A stretch of 64,000 bases of DNA from Dactylorhiza incarnata (Eukaryota; Streptophyta; Magnoliopsida; Asparagales; Orchidaceae), in NCBI GenBank assembly GCA_033032865.1, contig JAWHQI010000505.1, positions 801,501 through 865,500 on the forward strand, in the 5' to 3' direction. The notes beneath the pieces were generated by a model, which saw nothing but the letters and a program-made list of their open reading frames with translations, searched no databases and was not told where the DNA came from. Shown piece after piece: positions 53,959 to 64,000 of the stretch. Positions within the stretch are counted from its first letter, which is position 1. The number at the start of each line of letters is the position of its first letter. The translations under genes were made by a program, and so were the position numbers.

Positions 53959-56900
53959 ATCTCCCCCTTTTGATAATAACAAATACATGTATGAGAAATT
54001 AGTGAACTTTAAACCATTTGTGTTTATAGATAAGTGCGGTAATAAGATATGCATGAATAACAGGTTAAAAACATGATAGATTTGATAGTGATAATGCATA
54101 CTCTTTCTATATGATGTCCTCCCCCTACATAAATGTTCTCTTATAATTCACTCCCCCTAAATATCTATTTTACTAGATTTCTCAATTTCTTCTCCCCCTT
54201 TGTTATTAACAAAAGTGGGTAGGGATGAGTGTATATCTTTTAAGATAGATAAGGAACCACTTATTGAAGGATTTTCATGATCGAGCATATGATAGTGTAT
54301 GCACCTCCTATATGATTACTCCCCCTACAAATATACCCCCTTTTTAGTTTAATATTATTATAATGCACTCCCCCTAAATATTAGATTTATGCAATTTAAT
54401 CTCCCCTTTTGGTAGAATCAAAAGAGGGTTTAGGAGTGAGTATGTATAATAAGGAGTAATATATTTTATGTCGAGAAGAAAAATAAGATGCAATCAAAAG
54501 CTTGTTAAATACAACTTGTTGAGAAAAAATATAAGCATGTGTAACATAAAGTAGTAAGCAACATAACAGAAATGATAAAGTAAGCATTCTTATTTTAAGA
54601 TACCACTTGTTGAAACCATGGTGTTAAAAATAATAGACATGAATGAGCATAAGTGGTAAACTTAGCAATATAATAAGCACTCTTAAACATAAAAATCATT
54701 TTTAGAAGATAAAATCATATAAAGGATAATGAGTTTTAAATTTGAAAAGTTGATGTTTGAGTTAAAGATTGAAGATATGATATTTCATTAAGATAATATT
54801 GCAAGCATGATTTCATAATATCAAGAAAAGATACACAAACTACAATGTAATAAAATTTGCATTTCAAGTAAACATAAACATTGTAGCGGTCATGCTTTGT
54901 TATCTAGTGCATTTACTTAAGTTTGTACAGATTTGAGTAGATGAGCATTAGGATCCAATTCTCATGAGTAGAAGTTTTATGAAAGATAATGATGTGTACA
55001 AAGTAGTGTTTTGATAAAGTATACAAGTGAATCAATCAAAAACACGTGACATATATAATGAAATAACACAACATTAAAATACACAAATACTTTTACTTTC
55101 ACAGTATTTCAATGCACATGAATAAATAGTACAACTACCAAGGTGCTCTGCACACATAATGCTTATTAAGACTTATCAGGGTGCAAAGTAGTGCTTGGGG
55201 ATCACTTTTATACTTTTTAGCTTTATTTTCAATTTTTATGATCCGGTGTACTAAGAGAAGTGGTGTATAAATTGTTTGCTACAAGACACTTTACAATTCT
55301 TAGCCAAGGTGCTCAACCTCACAATGCTCATTAAGACTTATCAGGAGGGTGAGTAGTGCTTGGTGGAGTTTTCCTTGTCATTGATTATTTTCTTTTTAGT
55401 TTAGTGACTAAGGACTCCGAATTCACTTGTTTTGCAAACATAGCATTTTAAACCACATTTCTCTAAAGAATAAGTGCATGAAAGACAAAGAATTGTAATA
55501 ACCAATTCAATGTTGTGTAGGTAATCTATTTATGCATTTTAATTATTTATGTTATTTCACTACACAATCATGCAAGTATAAGATTGTAAACACATGTAGG
55601 TTATCAAAAATAAGTGAGTGAATGAATCATTATCAAACATAATACATTACTCATACTTAGAGACATGCTAAGCGTTTCTACACATGTTTATCTACAATCA
55701 ATTTCACTGCACATAACAAGATAATATTCAAGGCATGAAAAATACAAAACAATGTCTTTTAAGAAACTTGAAAGTTAAATTAAACATTCTATTTAATCTT
55801 TAATTGATATAATTAATCATCCTTGACAATGACAATGAATAACAATCAGTTTTTATAATTTTTTGAACTTTTTTTATATATGCACAAAGCAATAAACACA
55901 CATAAAGAAAAACATATTTTTGTTCTTTGAAATTGTTTTGTAATTTTGTATTTTTTATATATATTCTCTGGAAAACATAGAAGTCTTTAATAGCCCTTTC
56001 AGTAAATAATATTCTATGCCAGAGAAATAATGCATGAGAAAATACATATAATAGTATTTTTTTTTTAAGAAATAAAATTTTGTTTTAAAAGAAATAAAAC
56101 GATAGAAAATTTTTTACAAACAGAGAAATAACACACACACAAAATATTAAAAAAATGTCAGAAATAATTCAAAACAAAAAAAATATGTTTTGGATCAAAG
56201 GAGCTAATGCCAGGCGTTAACTTCTTAATGCCAAAACAGAACACTAAATTTTGATGTTTTGAAAAATCTTTTTTATGATTCATTTGTATTATAAAGAGAC
56301 CTTTCTTCAGTTGAAATTTCAGAGTATATTTATTAGATTTGAAGGCTCTTTTAGCATGTTTTTAGTGATTTTTCAAGTACTTGTGTTTGGTAAAATCATT
56401 AAAGCTCAAAATAATAAAATATGCAAACACAAGATGCAATGTTAGAACAAAAAAAATATGCATGATTTATGTATAAAGAGTAAGATAATGTTCATGCAAT
56501 GAATATAATATAAGTATATCTAAGATCAAGATATCTTAACTACATGACTACACTCTAGCCCCGTACTAAGTGATGGATGGGCATGAGGAACTGCACACAT
56601 GCCATAGGTTGGGGTGTTAATCCCATATGCATACAAAAGACGACGCTCAACCTAGCACTCTTTCCCCCTAGTGCCTCGCAAGGCCCCACTGGAACCCTCC
56701 CCGGTTAAGGACAAGACATGACTTAGAGGTTAGGTCTCTAATGCACACAATCCTACGCCCTCGCTATTGTGAGACACAAGTCATAGGTTTAATGATTATG
56801 GACATACTAAGCGTGTAAGCCTTAAATATATAAACTATGGTATAATTGCATGATTAGTTTTGGATTTACACTTATATCGAAGATTGTTGATTTTAAATCC

Positions 56901-58144
56901 ATTTAAAAAAAATTATTCATGCAAATAACTACAAAGGAAATTATGATTTTCATATTTTAGTAATATAATTTACTTTAGCATTGCAAGATATAACTAGCAT
57001 GGACATTGATTTCTACCAATGGTAAGTGATGATGCTAGAATGATGAATTACGACAACAAGGTGCAAAGCTAAGTAAAGATGGACAAATATATAATTGAAT
57101 TGCATGTATTCAAACATATAGTTTTAAATTTTCATAAACCTAGAATGAAATGACAATTCTATTTGATTTCATCTTGTTGATATCAAGTTAATTCATAGGT
57201 CTAAAGATAATGAGATACATGTAAACAATAAAGATGCACATCACACACACAAAATAAGATATAAAACTATAATACCAATTACAATTATATATTTCATAAT
57301 TCCTAAGGTTGATAGAATTAGTTGATTTAAGATAGGTCTTGATGGATCATGAATTATGATATATGATTATAGTGAATTTTAGCATAGGATATTAATAAAT
57401 CATGGTGGTGATTGTGATTCATATTCATCCATTTAATATGTAGTGACTGCTTGTAAAGTGAATATTATACTACATATATATAAAGGAAAAAATGTTTTGG
57501 TTATCTGAAAGTAGAAGATAATGATGCCTAACGTAGTAAAATAATTTTTCAAAAAATAATAAAATAGAGAAATCGGAATTTTTTGGAAAATATTCTACCG
57601 TCAGCGTTAGTGATAACGTCTGGCGTTAGCAACAGAGTTACAAAACTTGATTTAAAACACATTGTTTTTTATATTATTTGATTCTGATTTTTCTCGATTA
57701 TGATTTTCAATATAGGGGCTATTATATGCACCAACGAAAAATAGACAAATATGTAATAAGTTGTGCATTTAATATTTTAGCCTAAGACCCCTAAAAGTCC
57801 ATTTAAATCCAATTTTGAAAGTAATTCCATTAGTCTTGATAATATCATTTAGCAAATTTAGCATTCAATTTATAATGATAATATAAGACATTTATAGGCA
57901 ATGGATTTAAAAAGGATAAAATATATAAAAAGGAAAGATAGATCACTTAAAAATTATGACTTTATGTTCAATTTAATTCAATTTGATTTGTTAAACATTA
58001 GGCTTAAAATGAAAGTCATATCTCATGATATATAAAGTGATCATAGTGTGTTGGCTCAAAAGTAAAAAATAAACAAAAGAAAAAAAGCAATTAAGCATAT
58101 CATGAAGTAGAGTAATGATATTTCATTTTTAATTTATTTATACT
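53959..58144. other. S2 long non-coding internal region
   Basis: About 4.2 kb, AT-rich, with no credible ORF. The PPT (ATCTCCCCCTTTTG, minus AGGGGGAGAT) is at 53959, followed by repeated CTCCCCCT at about 54119, 54152, 54193, 54320 and 54368. GCCAGGCGTTAA and AACGTCTGGCGTTAGC palindromic words lie at 56205 and 57601. Parts correspond to the 3' non-coding region of S1. Confidence 0.75.
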
Positions 58145-59482
58145 TCATGCAATACAACGATTCCTATTGAATGAGAGATTTAGGTATCCAAAGGGGACCA
58201 AATGTGATGGTTCCTTTGGGTACCCAAATACATCATGTAGGCTTTTGGAGAGATAGTGTGAATGGGCCTTTACAAGTGGAGTTAGTGTTTCATTTTTAAT
58301 TTTGGGCCTCCATTCATACTTTGGTTGTTTATCTTTTAAATTCATATTATGATTATTTGACATCTTTTTTGGATGATAGTTGTTTGGAAAATAATTCATT
58401 TGGGATTTATGTTTATTCAAATTATTTTTCAAAATACATTGATGTTGATAATCATAATGAATTTTATTATATTGATTCTTTGAGAGTTTATAAGAGTGAT
58501 GGTCTTTTTTAAGAATTGAATGTTGAAAAAGTGGGTTACAATATGTTTTAAATGATTGGTTCTTATTTTGATGATTTTCATTTCCACTCTTTCTTATAGA
58601 CATACTCTTATAATATGAAGTTAAGCTTTTAGACTTTTGATAATTTGATAAACTAGAAATAAAAGATATTTTATTATATGAAAAGTTTTGAATAAACATT
58701 TTTAATGATTCGAGTTTATCCTTTAAATTATCATTTTCTTTTAACAATTTTTCATTATGCTCTTTTGAAGTTAAAAGACCTTTTTCCAAAACCTTGAGTT
58801 TTTCTTTAAAAGTATTATAATCAAAACAAGGTTTAGCATTTTAAATTAAAGAGCATGAACAAGAATTTGAAACATCAATATAAGATTCTACTTTAGCGTT
58901 TGCTTTTAAAGTTTTATTTTCTAAACGTAATTTGGAATTAGCATGTTTCAACTTTGAAATTTTACGTTTAGCAAATTTAAGCACACGAAATGTAGAAATA
59001 GAATTAGTTACTAAAAGAGAAGATTTAGATTTTCTCACCTTGCTATAGTTTCCGTCTTCTCTTTTGCTTGATGTTTTGCCATCAACTGAGTCCAATATTG
59101 TGACGTTGTCTTCTTCTCTTGGATCCATAAGGAATTGCTCATATTCATCATCTGCGGAAGGAAGACTATAAGTATTCTCAAGAAATTTCCAAACTTCAAA
59201 AGCAGTAGGGAGCGTATAAATAAGTTTGAAAATATTTTGATCCAGAGCACAATATAGACTATTCATAGATTTGGCATTTAAAAACATTTCATTTTTATTC
59301 AAAATACTTGGGGGTATTGTAATTGTAATATTCCAAACTTCAATATCCAAAGATTTAATAAATTTTTCCATAAGTATTCTCCACCCATTATAGTTTTCAC
59401 CCATAAATAATGGTGGACATAATAATTTTTCATTTTCATAAAAATTATCCCCTCTAGAAGATGCGAGATCATGAAGCACCAT
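58145..59482 (-). pseudogene. S2 gag
   Basis: One frame of 446 codons with a single stop at 58841-58843. MVLHDLASSRGDN starts it; CPPLFMGENYNGWRILMEKF, MNSLYCALDQNIFKLIYTLP and AFEVWKFLENTYSL are copia gag core. A Lys-rich coiled coil follows, then an Asn/His/Lys-rich tail with KYEWRPK, the end motif of Sirevirus gags. No clear zinc knuckle is left. It is the only coding remnant of S2. Confidence 0.85.
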
Positions 59483-59519
59483 TATTCCCGGTTGTGAAGC
59501 CGTATTGGAATAACCTACG

Positions 59520-59531
59520 CTCTGATACCAC
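59520..59531 (-). promoter_or_regulatory. S2 primer-binding site
   Basis: TGGTATCAGAGC on the minus strand, two bases inside the 5' LTR, a perfect initiator tRNA-Met type site. Confidence 0.9.
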
Positions 59532-59533
59532 GT

Positions 59534-61272
59534 GTTGGATCTTACGACGCCCTTAGAGGGGGGGGGGGGGGTGAATACGGGTTTTATGGAATTTAAATCT
59601 TATTTAAGTTTATCATAGTTTGAGACTGAAGTTTCAGAATATTTTATAGAAAAATATATTTTAATAAAAGCAGATAGGATTGTAATAAAGATTACTTTTT
59701 AAATAATTGAAACAAAACTTTTTGTTGACTGTTGCTAACGCATGACGTTAAGTCTTAATGCTAGGCGTTAGCTCTCCAGAGAATATTCCTCAGAACAAAA
59801 AGATTGTCACAGTGATTTTACTTATGAAATCTTAAATGAAATACAATTCCAGAAAATCAGAGATAATGAAAATAATTATTGCATTTCAAAGATACTTATA
59901 CAAATCTTAATTTTACTACTTTGATGAAAATAGAAATCAAAACATTCTTGAAGAGGAAATAAAATCAATTGAATAAAACATTAAAAGACATGATTTTATT
60001 TCATAATAAATTGAATACACAAATGTTTAATTTCTATAACGCTAGAAATCAAGGCGAAAATATGTAAAAATACTTTTTGTTGTTTCACCGGTCCTTCTCC
60101 CAAGAACCGGTTGGCTATAGCCTATCTATCCCCAGATAATGCCTCTAGCCACCCCCTAGATCTACCCTTGACCTAGTCGCCATGCACAAGACGGCGAATT
60201 ACCCCCTAAGCCGCACAAGGAACTAGTCGCCAACACAAGGCAAATTTACCCACGGAATCCTTCCCGGAATCCGACGTTCTCACCGAACGATTTCTCCACA
60301 CAAAATACAAAAGGAAAAATAAAAGATTACAAGATAAGTAAAGAGAAACTCCCCAAGAAATTCTGAAGGTGACGACGAAGTCGATGTAGATGTTGGCGTT
60401 CTTGAAATGATCGTCCTTCGTATGGAATATGCGTTGTAGAACTTCTCCTTCAAAATATTCTTTAGATCTTCATGTTAGCCCAAGGGAGATCTCTTAATTG
60501 CTGTACACGAACTTCTCTCCAAAGTATCAGAATTCTGGAATCATCACGTAAGGAATGAGAGGAGTTGTACTTTAAATAGCCTCGGAAGCTAACGCTCGGC
60601 GTTAAGGGTTAACGCCGGCGTTAGTGAACGTGTATGGCAGTTTCTGAGATCGTGCATAAAGTCGGGAGCGTGGATGAACAAAATTTCGTCGAACGAAAAC
60701 AAATTTCGTCGAACACGCCTTAGTCGAACGCACCCTTCATCGAACGGAAAAACCGCAACCGTCAGGATCGTGCAAACCGCCGGGATCATGACAGAACAAA
60801 CTTTCGTCGAACGGAATCAATTTCGTCTAATGGAACTTCTCGTTCGTCGAACGCAGCTTGTCGAGCGCAAGTTCGTCGAGCGCGGGAAATTTCGTCGAAC
60901 AGAACTCCTCGTTCGTTGAACGCAGCTTGTCGAGCGCAAGTTCGTCGAGCGCAGGAAATTTCATCAAACGGAACTCCTCGTTCGTCGAACGCAGCTTCCT
61001 TCAGATTTCGTCTAGCGCCTTCAGAGTTCGTCGAACGCAGTTTCCTTCTCAACGGTTTTCGTCTCAGCGGTTGATAACGCTGGGCGTTAACTACTAACGC
61101 GAGCGTTAGCTATCTTTCCAGAGAGTCATTTCTAATCAGCAAACTATTCATAGGGATGTGTAGCTATAGTTCTTGTACACCCTGCATACTATAAACACAC
61201 AAAATACAAGATCAAATACAACACGGTATTTGTTATTCTCAAACTAAGAGACGCGGAACATAGGCTCCAACA
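59534..61272 (-). repeat. S2 5' LTR (complete)
   Basis: 1739 bp, TGTTGGATC...CTCCAACA. Contains the TTCGTCGAACG array (60680-61060) and three clusters of GGCGTTA/TAACGC palindromes (59735-59772, 60590-60625, 61070-61108). A weak TATA (GCTATTTAAA, 60571-60580) on the minus strand could drive the genomic transcript. Confidence 0.9.
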
Positions 61273-61277
61273 GCCCA

Positions 61278-61462
61278 GAGCACTCTCCCAACAGAGAGGA
61301 GATCAATCCCAGTTTTGTGATTTTCACAAGAGCCTAGGGCACCATACAGGGCAATGCACCAGATTGAAAGAAGAGATTGAACACCTTATCCAGTTAGGAC
61401 ACCTTAAGGTTTTTCGCAAAGAACCTCAAAAGGAAGCAACCAAGGGACGGTCACCGGAATGA
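61278..61462 (+). pseudogene. G2 gag, last part
   Basis: Continues the gag frame cut at 48059. The Cys/His motif reads CDFHKSLGHHTGQC and is followed by RLKEEIEHLIQLGHLKVF, matching the end of G1 gag. It ends in a TGA at 61460-61462. Confidence 0.9.
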
Positions 61463-61799
61463 TTAGCACACAGGCCACCCTAGTAGAGCACACACAGCCC
61501 GCGTCTCATCTATCATCAATTTCTATTTACTGCTCCTTCTAGTTTTCTGCTTTTAAAAGCAGTAAGCCGCAAGATTGTACTTGTGCGCATGCATCCATTG
61601 TGTATTTAAAATCACTACAGCTATTCTCCAGCTCTATCAGCGATATGAATCATTTAAAGTAAGGGTAATAAAGTCAAGGCCACGAACTTCGGTAATAACG
61701 CCTAGCAACAAACTCACCAACGTAGTGAAGAGAAGAGGCCTCTCGCGAGTGGAGGATAAGCGTCGAGTACGACAATCATAACTAGGTCTACCCAAAAGA
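61463..61799 (+). other. G2 spacer between gag and tandem repeats
   Basis: No recognised feature; short ORFs only. Confidence 0.5.
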
Positions 61800-62570
61800 C
61801 CACCTCGCCTCAGCGCTGCTTGGGCACCTCCCCTCAGCGCTGCTTGGGCACCTCGCCTCAGCGCTGCTTGGGCACCTCGCCTCAGCGCTGCTTGGGCACC
61901 TCGCCTCAGCGCTGCTTGGGCACCTCGCCTCAGCGCTGCTTGGGCACCTCGCCTCAGCGCTGCTTGGGCACCTCGCCTCAGCGCTGCTTGGGCACCTCGC
62001 CTCAGCGCTGCTTGGGCACCTCGCCTCAGCGCTGCTTGGGCACCTCGCCTCAGCGCTGCTTGGGCACCATGCCTCCACGCTTCTTGGGCACCTCGCCACC
62101 GCGCTGCTTGGGCACCTCGCCACCGCGCTGCTTGGGCACCTCGCCACCGCGCTGCATGGGCACCTCGCCACCGCGCTGCATGGGCACCTCGCCACCGCGC
62201 TGCATCGGCACCTCGCCACCGCGCTGCTTGGGCACCACGCCTCCGCGCTACTTGGGCACCTCGCCACCGTGCTGCTTGGGCACCTCGCCTCAGCACGCTA
62301 CTCGGGCACCATGCCTCTGCGCTGCTCGGGAACCTCGCCACTGCGCTGCTTGGGTATCTCGCCTCAGCGCTGCTTGGGCATCTCGCCACCGCGCTGCTTG
62401 GGCACTACGCCTCCGCGTTGCTCGGGCACCTCGCCACCGCGCTACTTGGGCAACTTACCTCCGCGTCGCCTCCGCGCTGCTCGAGCATCTCGCCTCCGTG
62501 CTGCTTGGGCCCCTCACCACCACGTTGCTTATGCACCTCGCCACCAAGCTCATCAGGCCTCAACGCTAAA
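61800..62570. repeat. G2 tandem array of the 24-bp repeat
   Basis: About 20 nearly identical units CTCAGCGCTGCTTGGGCACC + TCGC to about 62290, then diverged units to 62570. This is the complement of the G1 24-bp unit, in keeping with the opposite strand of the two elements. Two blocks of variants (CTCAGCGCTG and CACCGCGCTG) show local homogenisation. Long ORFs on both strands are artefacts. Confidence 0.95.
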
Positions 62571-62621
62571 CGACAAGCTCGTCATGATCTATGACACCCA
62601 ATCTGCACACATCGCAACCTC

Positions 62622-63035
62622 GTGTCCGCGCAACCAAGCAGAGGGCTTTCCCCATCCCGCGTGTGAAAGCCACCTCGCGCTCGTCCTCAAGTTGAGGCTC
62701 CACCTCCTTGTTCCAGATCTCCTCGCGAACTTCTTTCGAAATCTGAGAACGGTCCTACACATAAGCTATAGAGGCTTTATACTCTGTGACTCCAACAGCC
62801 TTCAACTCAGCAGTCCGCTCTAGTAAGGAGAGGCGCTCCACCCCCATCTCCAAAGACAACAACTCGGCCCCCAGACGAGCCATTGTAGCTCACAAATCCT
62901 CCAACAAACGAGTTGAACCCTCCACAAGAGCCTTCTCCGACCGGACTCCAGCACGGGACTCCTCCAACTCCACTGCAACGCCCAGATCACGTCGAAAGAT
63001 TACAAAATCCTCGCACTTCCTTGAGCAACAGTAAA
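62622..63035 (-). pseudogene. Antisense coiled-coil exon in G2
   Basis: Opposite to gag, the minus strand encodes ELEESRAGVRSEKALVEG, RLSLLERTAELKAVGVTEY, SKEVREEIWNKEVEPQLEDE, REVAFTRGMGKALCLVARTR, clearly homologous to the second exon of the G1 antisense ORF (ERETELKAAGLAEYLESIDY, AEEVRDEIWTQEVEPHLEDS). Two stops interrupt it. The Transposase_28-like first exon is absent; the PPT follows at once. Confidence 0.85.
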
Positions 63036-63045
63036 GAACACCGAG

Positions 63046-63059
63046 GATTTGGGGGCAAT
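63046..63059 (+). promoter_or_regulatory. G2 polypurine tract
   Basis: GGATTTGGGGGCAAT directly before the 3' LTR at 63060. Confidence 0.8.
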
Positions 63060-63178
63060 TGATGGGCTGTCATCTATTATCCGGGCCGCAATTAGACAAA
63101 AACACAACTCCTCCACTAAGATAATGGGGGTCATGTGTGAGAAACTGGGTTTAACCAAAAGAGAGTCAAACCCACTAT
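63060..63178 (+). repeat. G2 3' LTR, first 118 bp only
   Basis: Matches 45160-45278 with few changes, then stops at CCCACTAT. Confidence 0.9.
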
Positions 63179-64000
63179 TGATGCGCAAATCTCGCACACC
63201 GCTATAGGCGGTAGCTAGACTGCGACACGAAACAGCAGTGTACCGATCGTTCAAGTAATATAAAATGTGGGAGTGAATCCCCAAGTATCGATCTCGAAGG
63301 AATACAATAAGGTGGAGTTAACTATTGAGGAAGGACTTGAGATTGAAGTCCTTAAGTTGGATGGGTTGCGGAAACGAGGGGTTTTGGTTTGTGGAAATAA
63401 AAGAGAAAATACTACAACTACTCCTATGCAATGCCGCTATGCAGTGCTTCGCTTGGCGGCATGGAGACTAGGAAGGCCTTGAGCGCGCTGCTTCGTAAGG
63501 GCGGATGGACGAGTAGGCTAGCGTAATCGAACTGTGCAGGCCTTGAGCGCGCTGCTTCGTTAGGCGAATGGATTACACGGGCCACTATGCCACGCTTCGC
63601 TAGGCGAATGGACGAGTAGGCATACGGAATGAGGGTCGCAAACACCTCGTCACAAAGCTCACACCTAGCAATTGCTAGTGCAGCCAACCCAAATCGCTCA
63701 CACCATAATCACCACAAGAGCTCACCTCAAGCACTCATACACAAATAATATCATTGCATAACAATGAAATAAAAATCAAATCAAGTGCAGAGTACAAACA
63801 TCATCATAAAATAGAAGATTACACTGCTAGCAACAATAACCTAAGAAGAGAAAAATGCAAGAGATACGACCGAATCCGGAGGCTTGCTGTAGATTCACGG
63901 TAGGAATCGTCGGGTTATCAATCCGCGTCCTAGCTCGGTCCCAGCTATCGTCCGGGGTAGAGAAGGGCTGTCACTTCCTCCCAATGGACCCGTCTTCTCC
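63179..64000. repeat. LTR-like sequence inserted in the G2 3' LTR, running off the window
   Basis: It begins TGATGCGCAAATC exactly at the break. The phrase ATCGTTCAAGTAATATAA followed by GTATCGATC is common in plant LTR elements. At 63470-63640 the words GAGCGCGCTGCTTCG and GCTTCGCTAGGCGAATGGA repeat. No ORF of interest. The family and the other end cannot be determined from this window. Confidence 0.5.

Larger units (their letters stand above)
48060..61272 (-). mobile_element. Copia-like S2: gag-only, Sirevirus-like, with S3 inside its 3' LTR
   Basis: Ends TGTTGGATCTTACG and GGCTCCAACA with the target duplication GCCCA (48055-48059 and 61273-61277), which falls inside G2 gag. Minus orientation: 5' LTR 59534-61272, primer site TGGTATCAGAGC, gag, 4.2 kb of non-coding DNA, PPT and 3' LTR. 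No protease, integrase or RT is found, so it is a large non-autonomous derivative of the S1 type. Confidence 0.9.
45160..63178 (+). mobile_element. Gypsy G2, relative of G1, interrupted by S2 and truncated at its 3' LTR
   Basis: The 5' LTR starts TGATGAGTTGTCATC at 45160 and the 3' LTR TGATGGGCTGTCATC at 63060. Between them are the primer site, a gag with stops, the 13.2-kb S2 insertion, the end of gag, a 24-bp array, an antisense coiled-coil exon and a PPT. As in G1 there is no pol. The right LTR is lost after 118 bp because a further LTR-like element starts at 63179. Confidence 0.88.

Noticed and set aside
61637..62823. ORFs of about 250 codons on both strands in the G2 array
   Set aside because: Same repeat artefact as in G1.

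Overview
The window is transposable-element-dense nuclear DNA of a flowering plant. The evidence is plant-type Ty1/copia and Ty3/gypsy LTR retrotransposons with tRNA-Met-type primer sites, CACTA, hAT and PIF/Harbinger-like DNA elements, 5S-rRNA-derived (Cassandra-like) LTRs, and one gene matching a plant LysM-receptor-like pseudokinase family. I cannot name the species. Almost nothing here is a host gene.

Layout. 1-7.2 kb: the 3' end of a copia element (C1: RNase H, long 3' spacer, LTR) whose LTR is split by a 4.9-kb CACTA element with a 3-bp target duplication (AGA). 7.2-11.0 kb: GC-rich hairpin and AT-rich DNA, a 236-bp solo LTR, poly-G and poly-C tracts, and a 430-bp hAT-type MITE. 11.0-19.4 kb: a complete, apparently young gypsy element (G1, minus strand, TSD AAAAG) with gag but no RT or integrase, three tandem-repeat arrays, and a large pseudogenised ORF on the antisense strand. 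19.4-25.3 kb: the least TE-filled part, with a 942-bp Harbinger-like element holding a 72-bp-arm GC hairpin, and the pseudokinase gene (minus, 23005-24207). 25.3-29.3 kb: copia fragments and five 5S-derived LTR copies, four of them in two inverted pairs, around a copia LTR relic.

29.3-64 kb is one deep nest. A copia element C2 (minus strand, with an extra ORF after RNase H) is cut in RNase H by Sirevirus-like copia S1 (32141-41179, TSD ATTTC), in integrase by a hAT MITE (43342-43901, TSD CTTGACAT) followed by a tandem duplication of about 648 bp, and upstream of the GAG-pre-integrase region by gypsy G2 (plus strand, from 45160). G2 is a relative of G1. Its gag is cut by copia-like S2 (48060-61272, TSD GCCCA), whose 3' LTR contains gag-only copia S3 (48182-52811). 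G2's 3' LTR is cut at 63179 by yet another LTR-like sequence that runs off the window.

The most interesting material is the G1/G2 family. Two independently inserted copies share (i) a gag frame with an active-site-less retropepsin fragment placed before the zinc finger, (ii) the same 24-bp tandem repeat, and (iii) an antisense coiled-coil ORF; in G1 this also has a 'putative gypsy type transposon' (Transposase_28-like) domain and an apparent intron. Also notable are short palindromic words (TTCGTCGAACG; TAACGCC/GGCGTTA; CTAGCGCC/GGCGCTAG) that recur in LTRs and internal regions of the copia families. All homology calls are from reading the translated sequence. No database search was possible.
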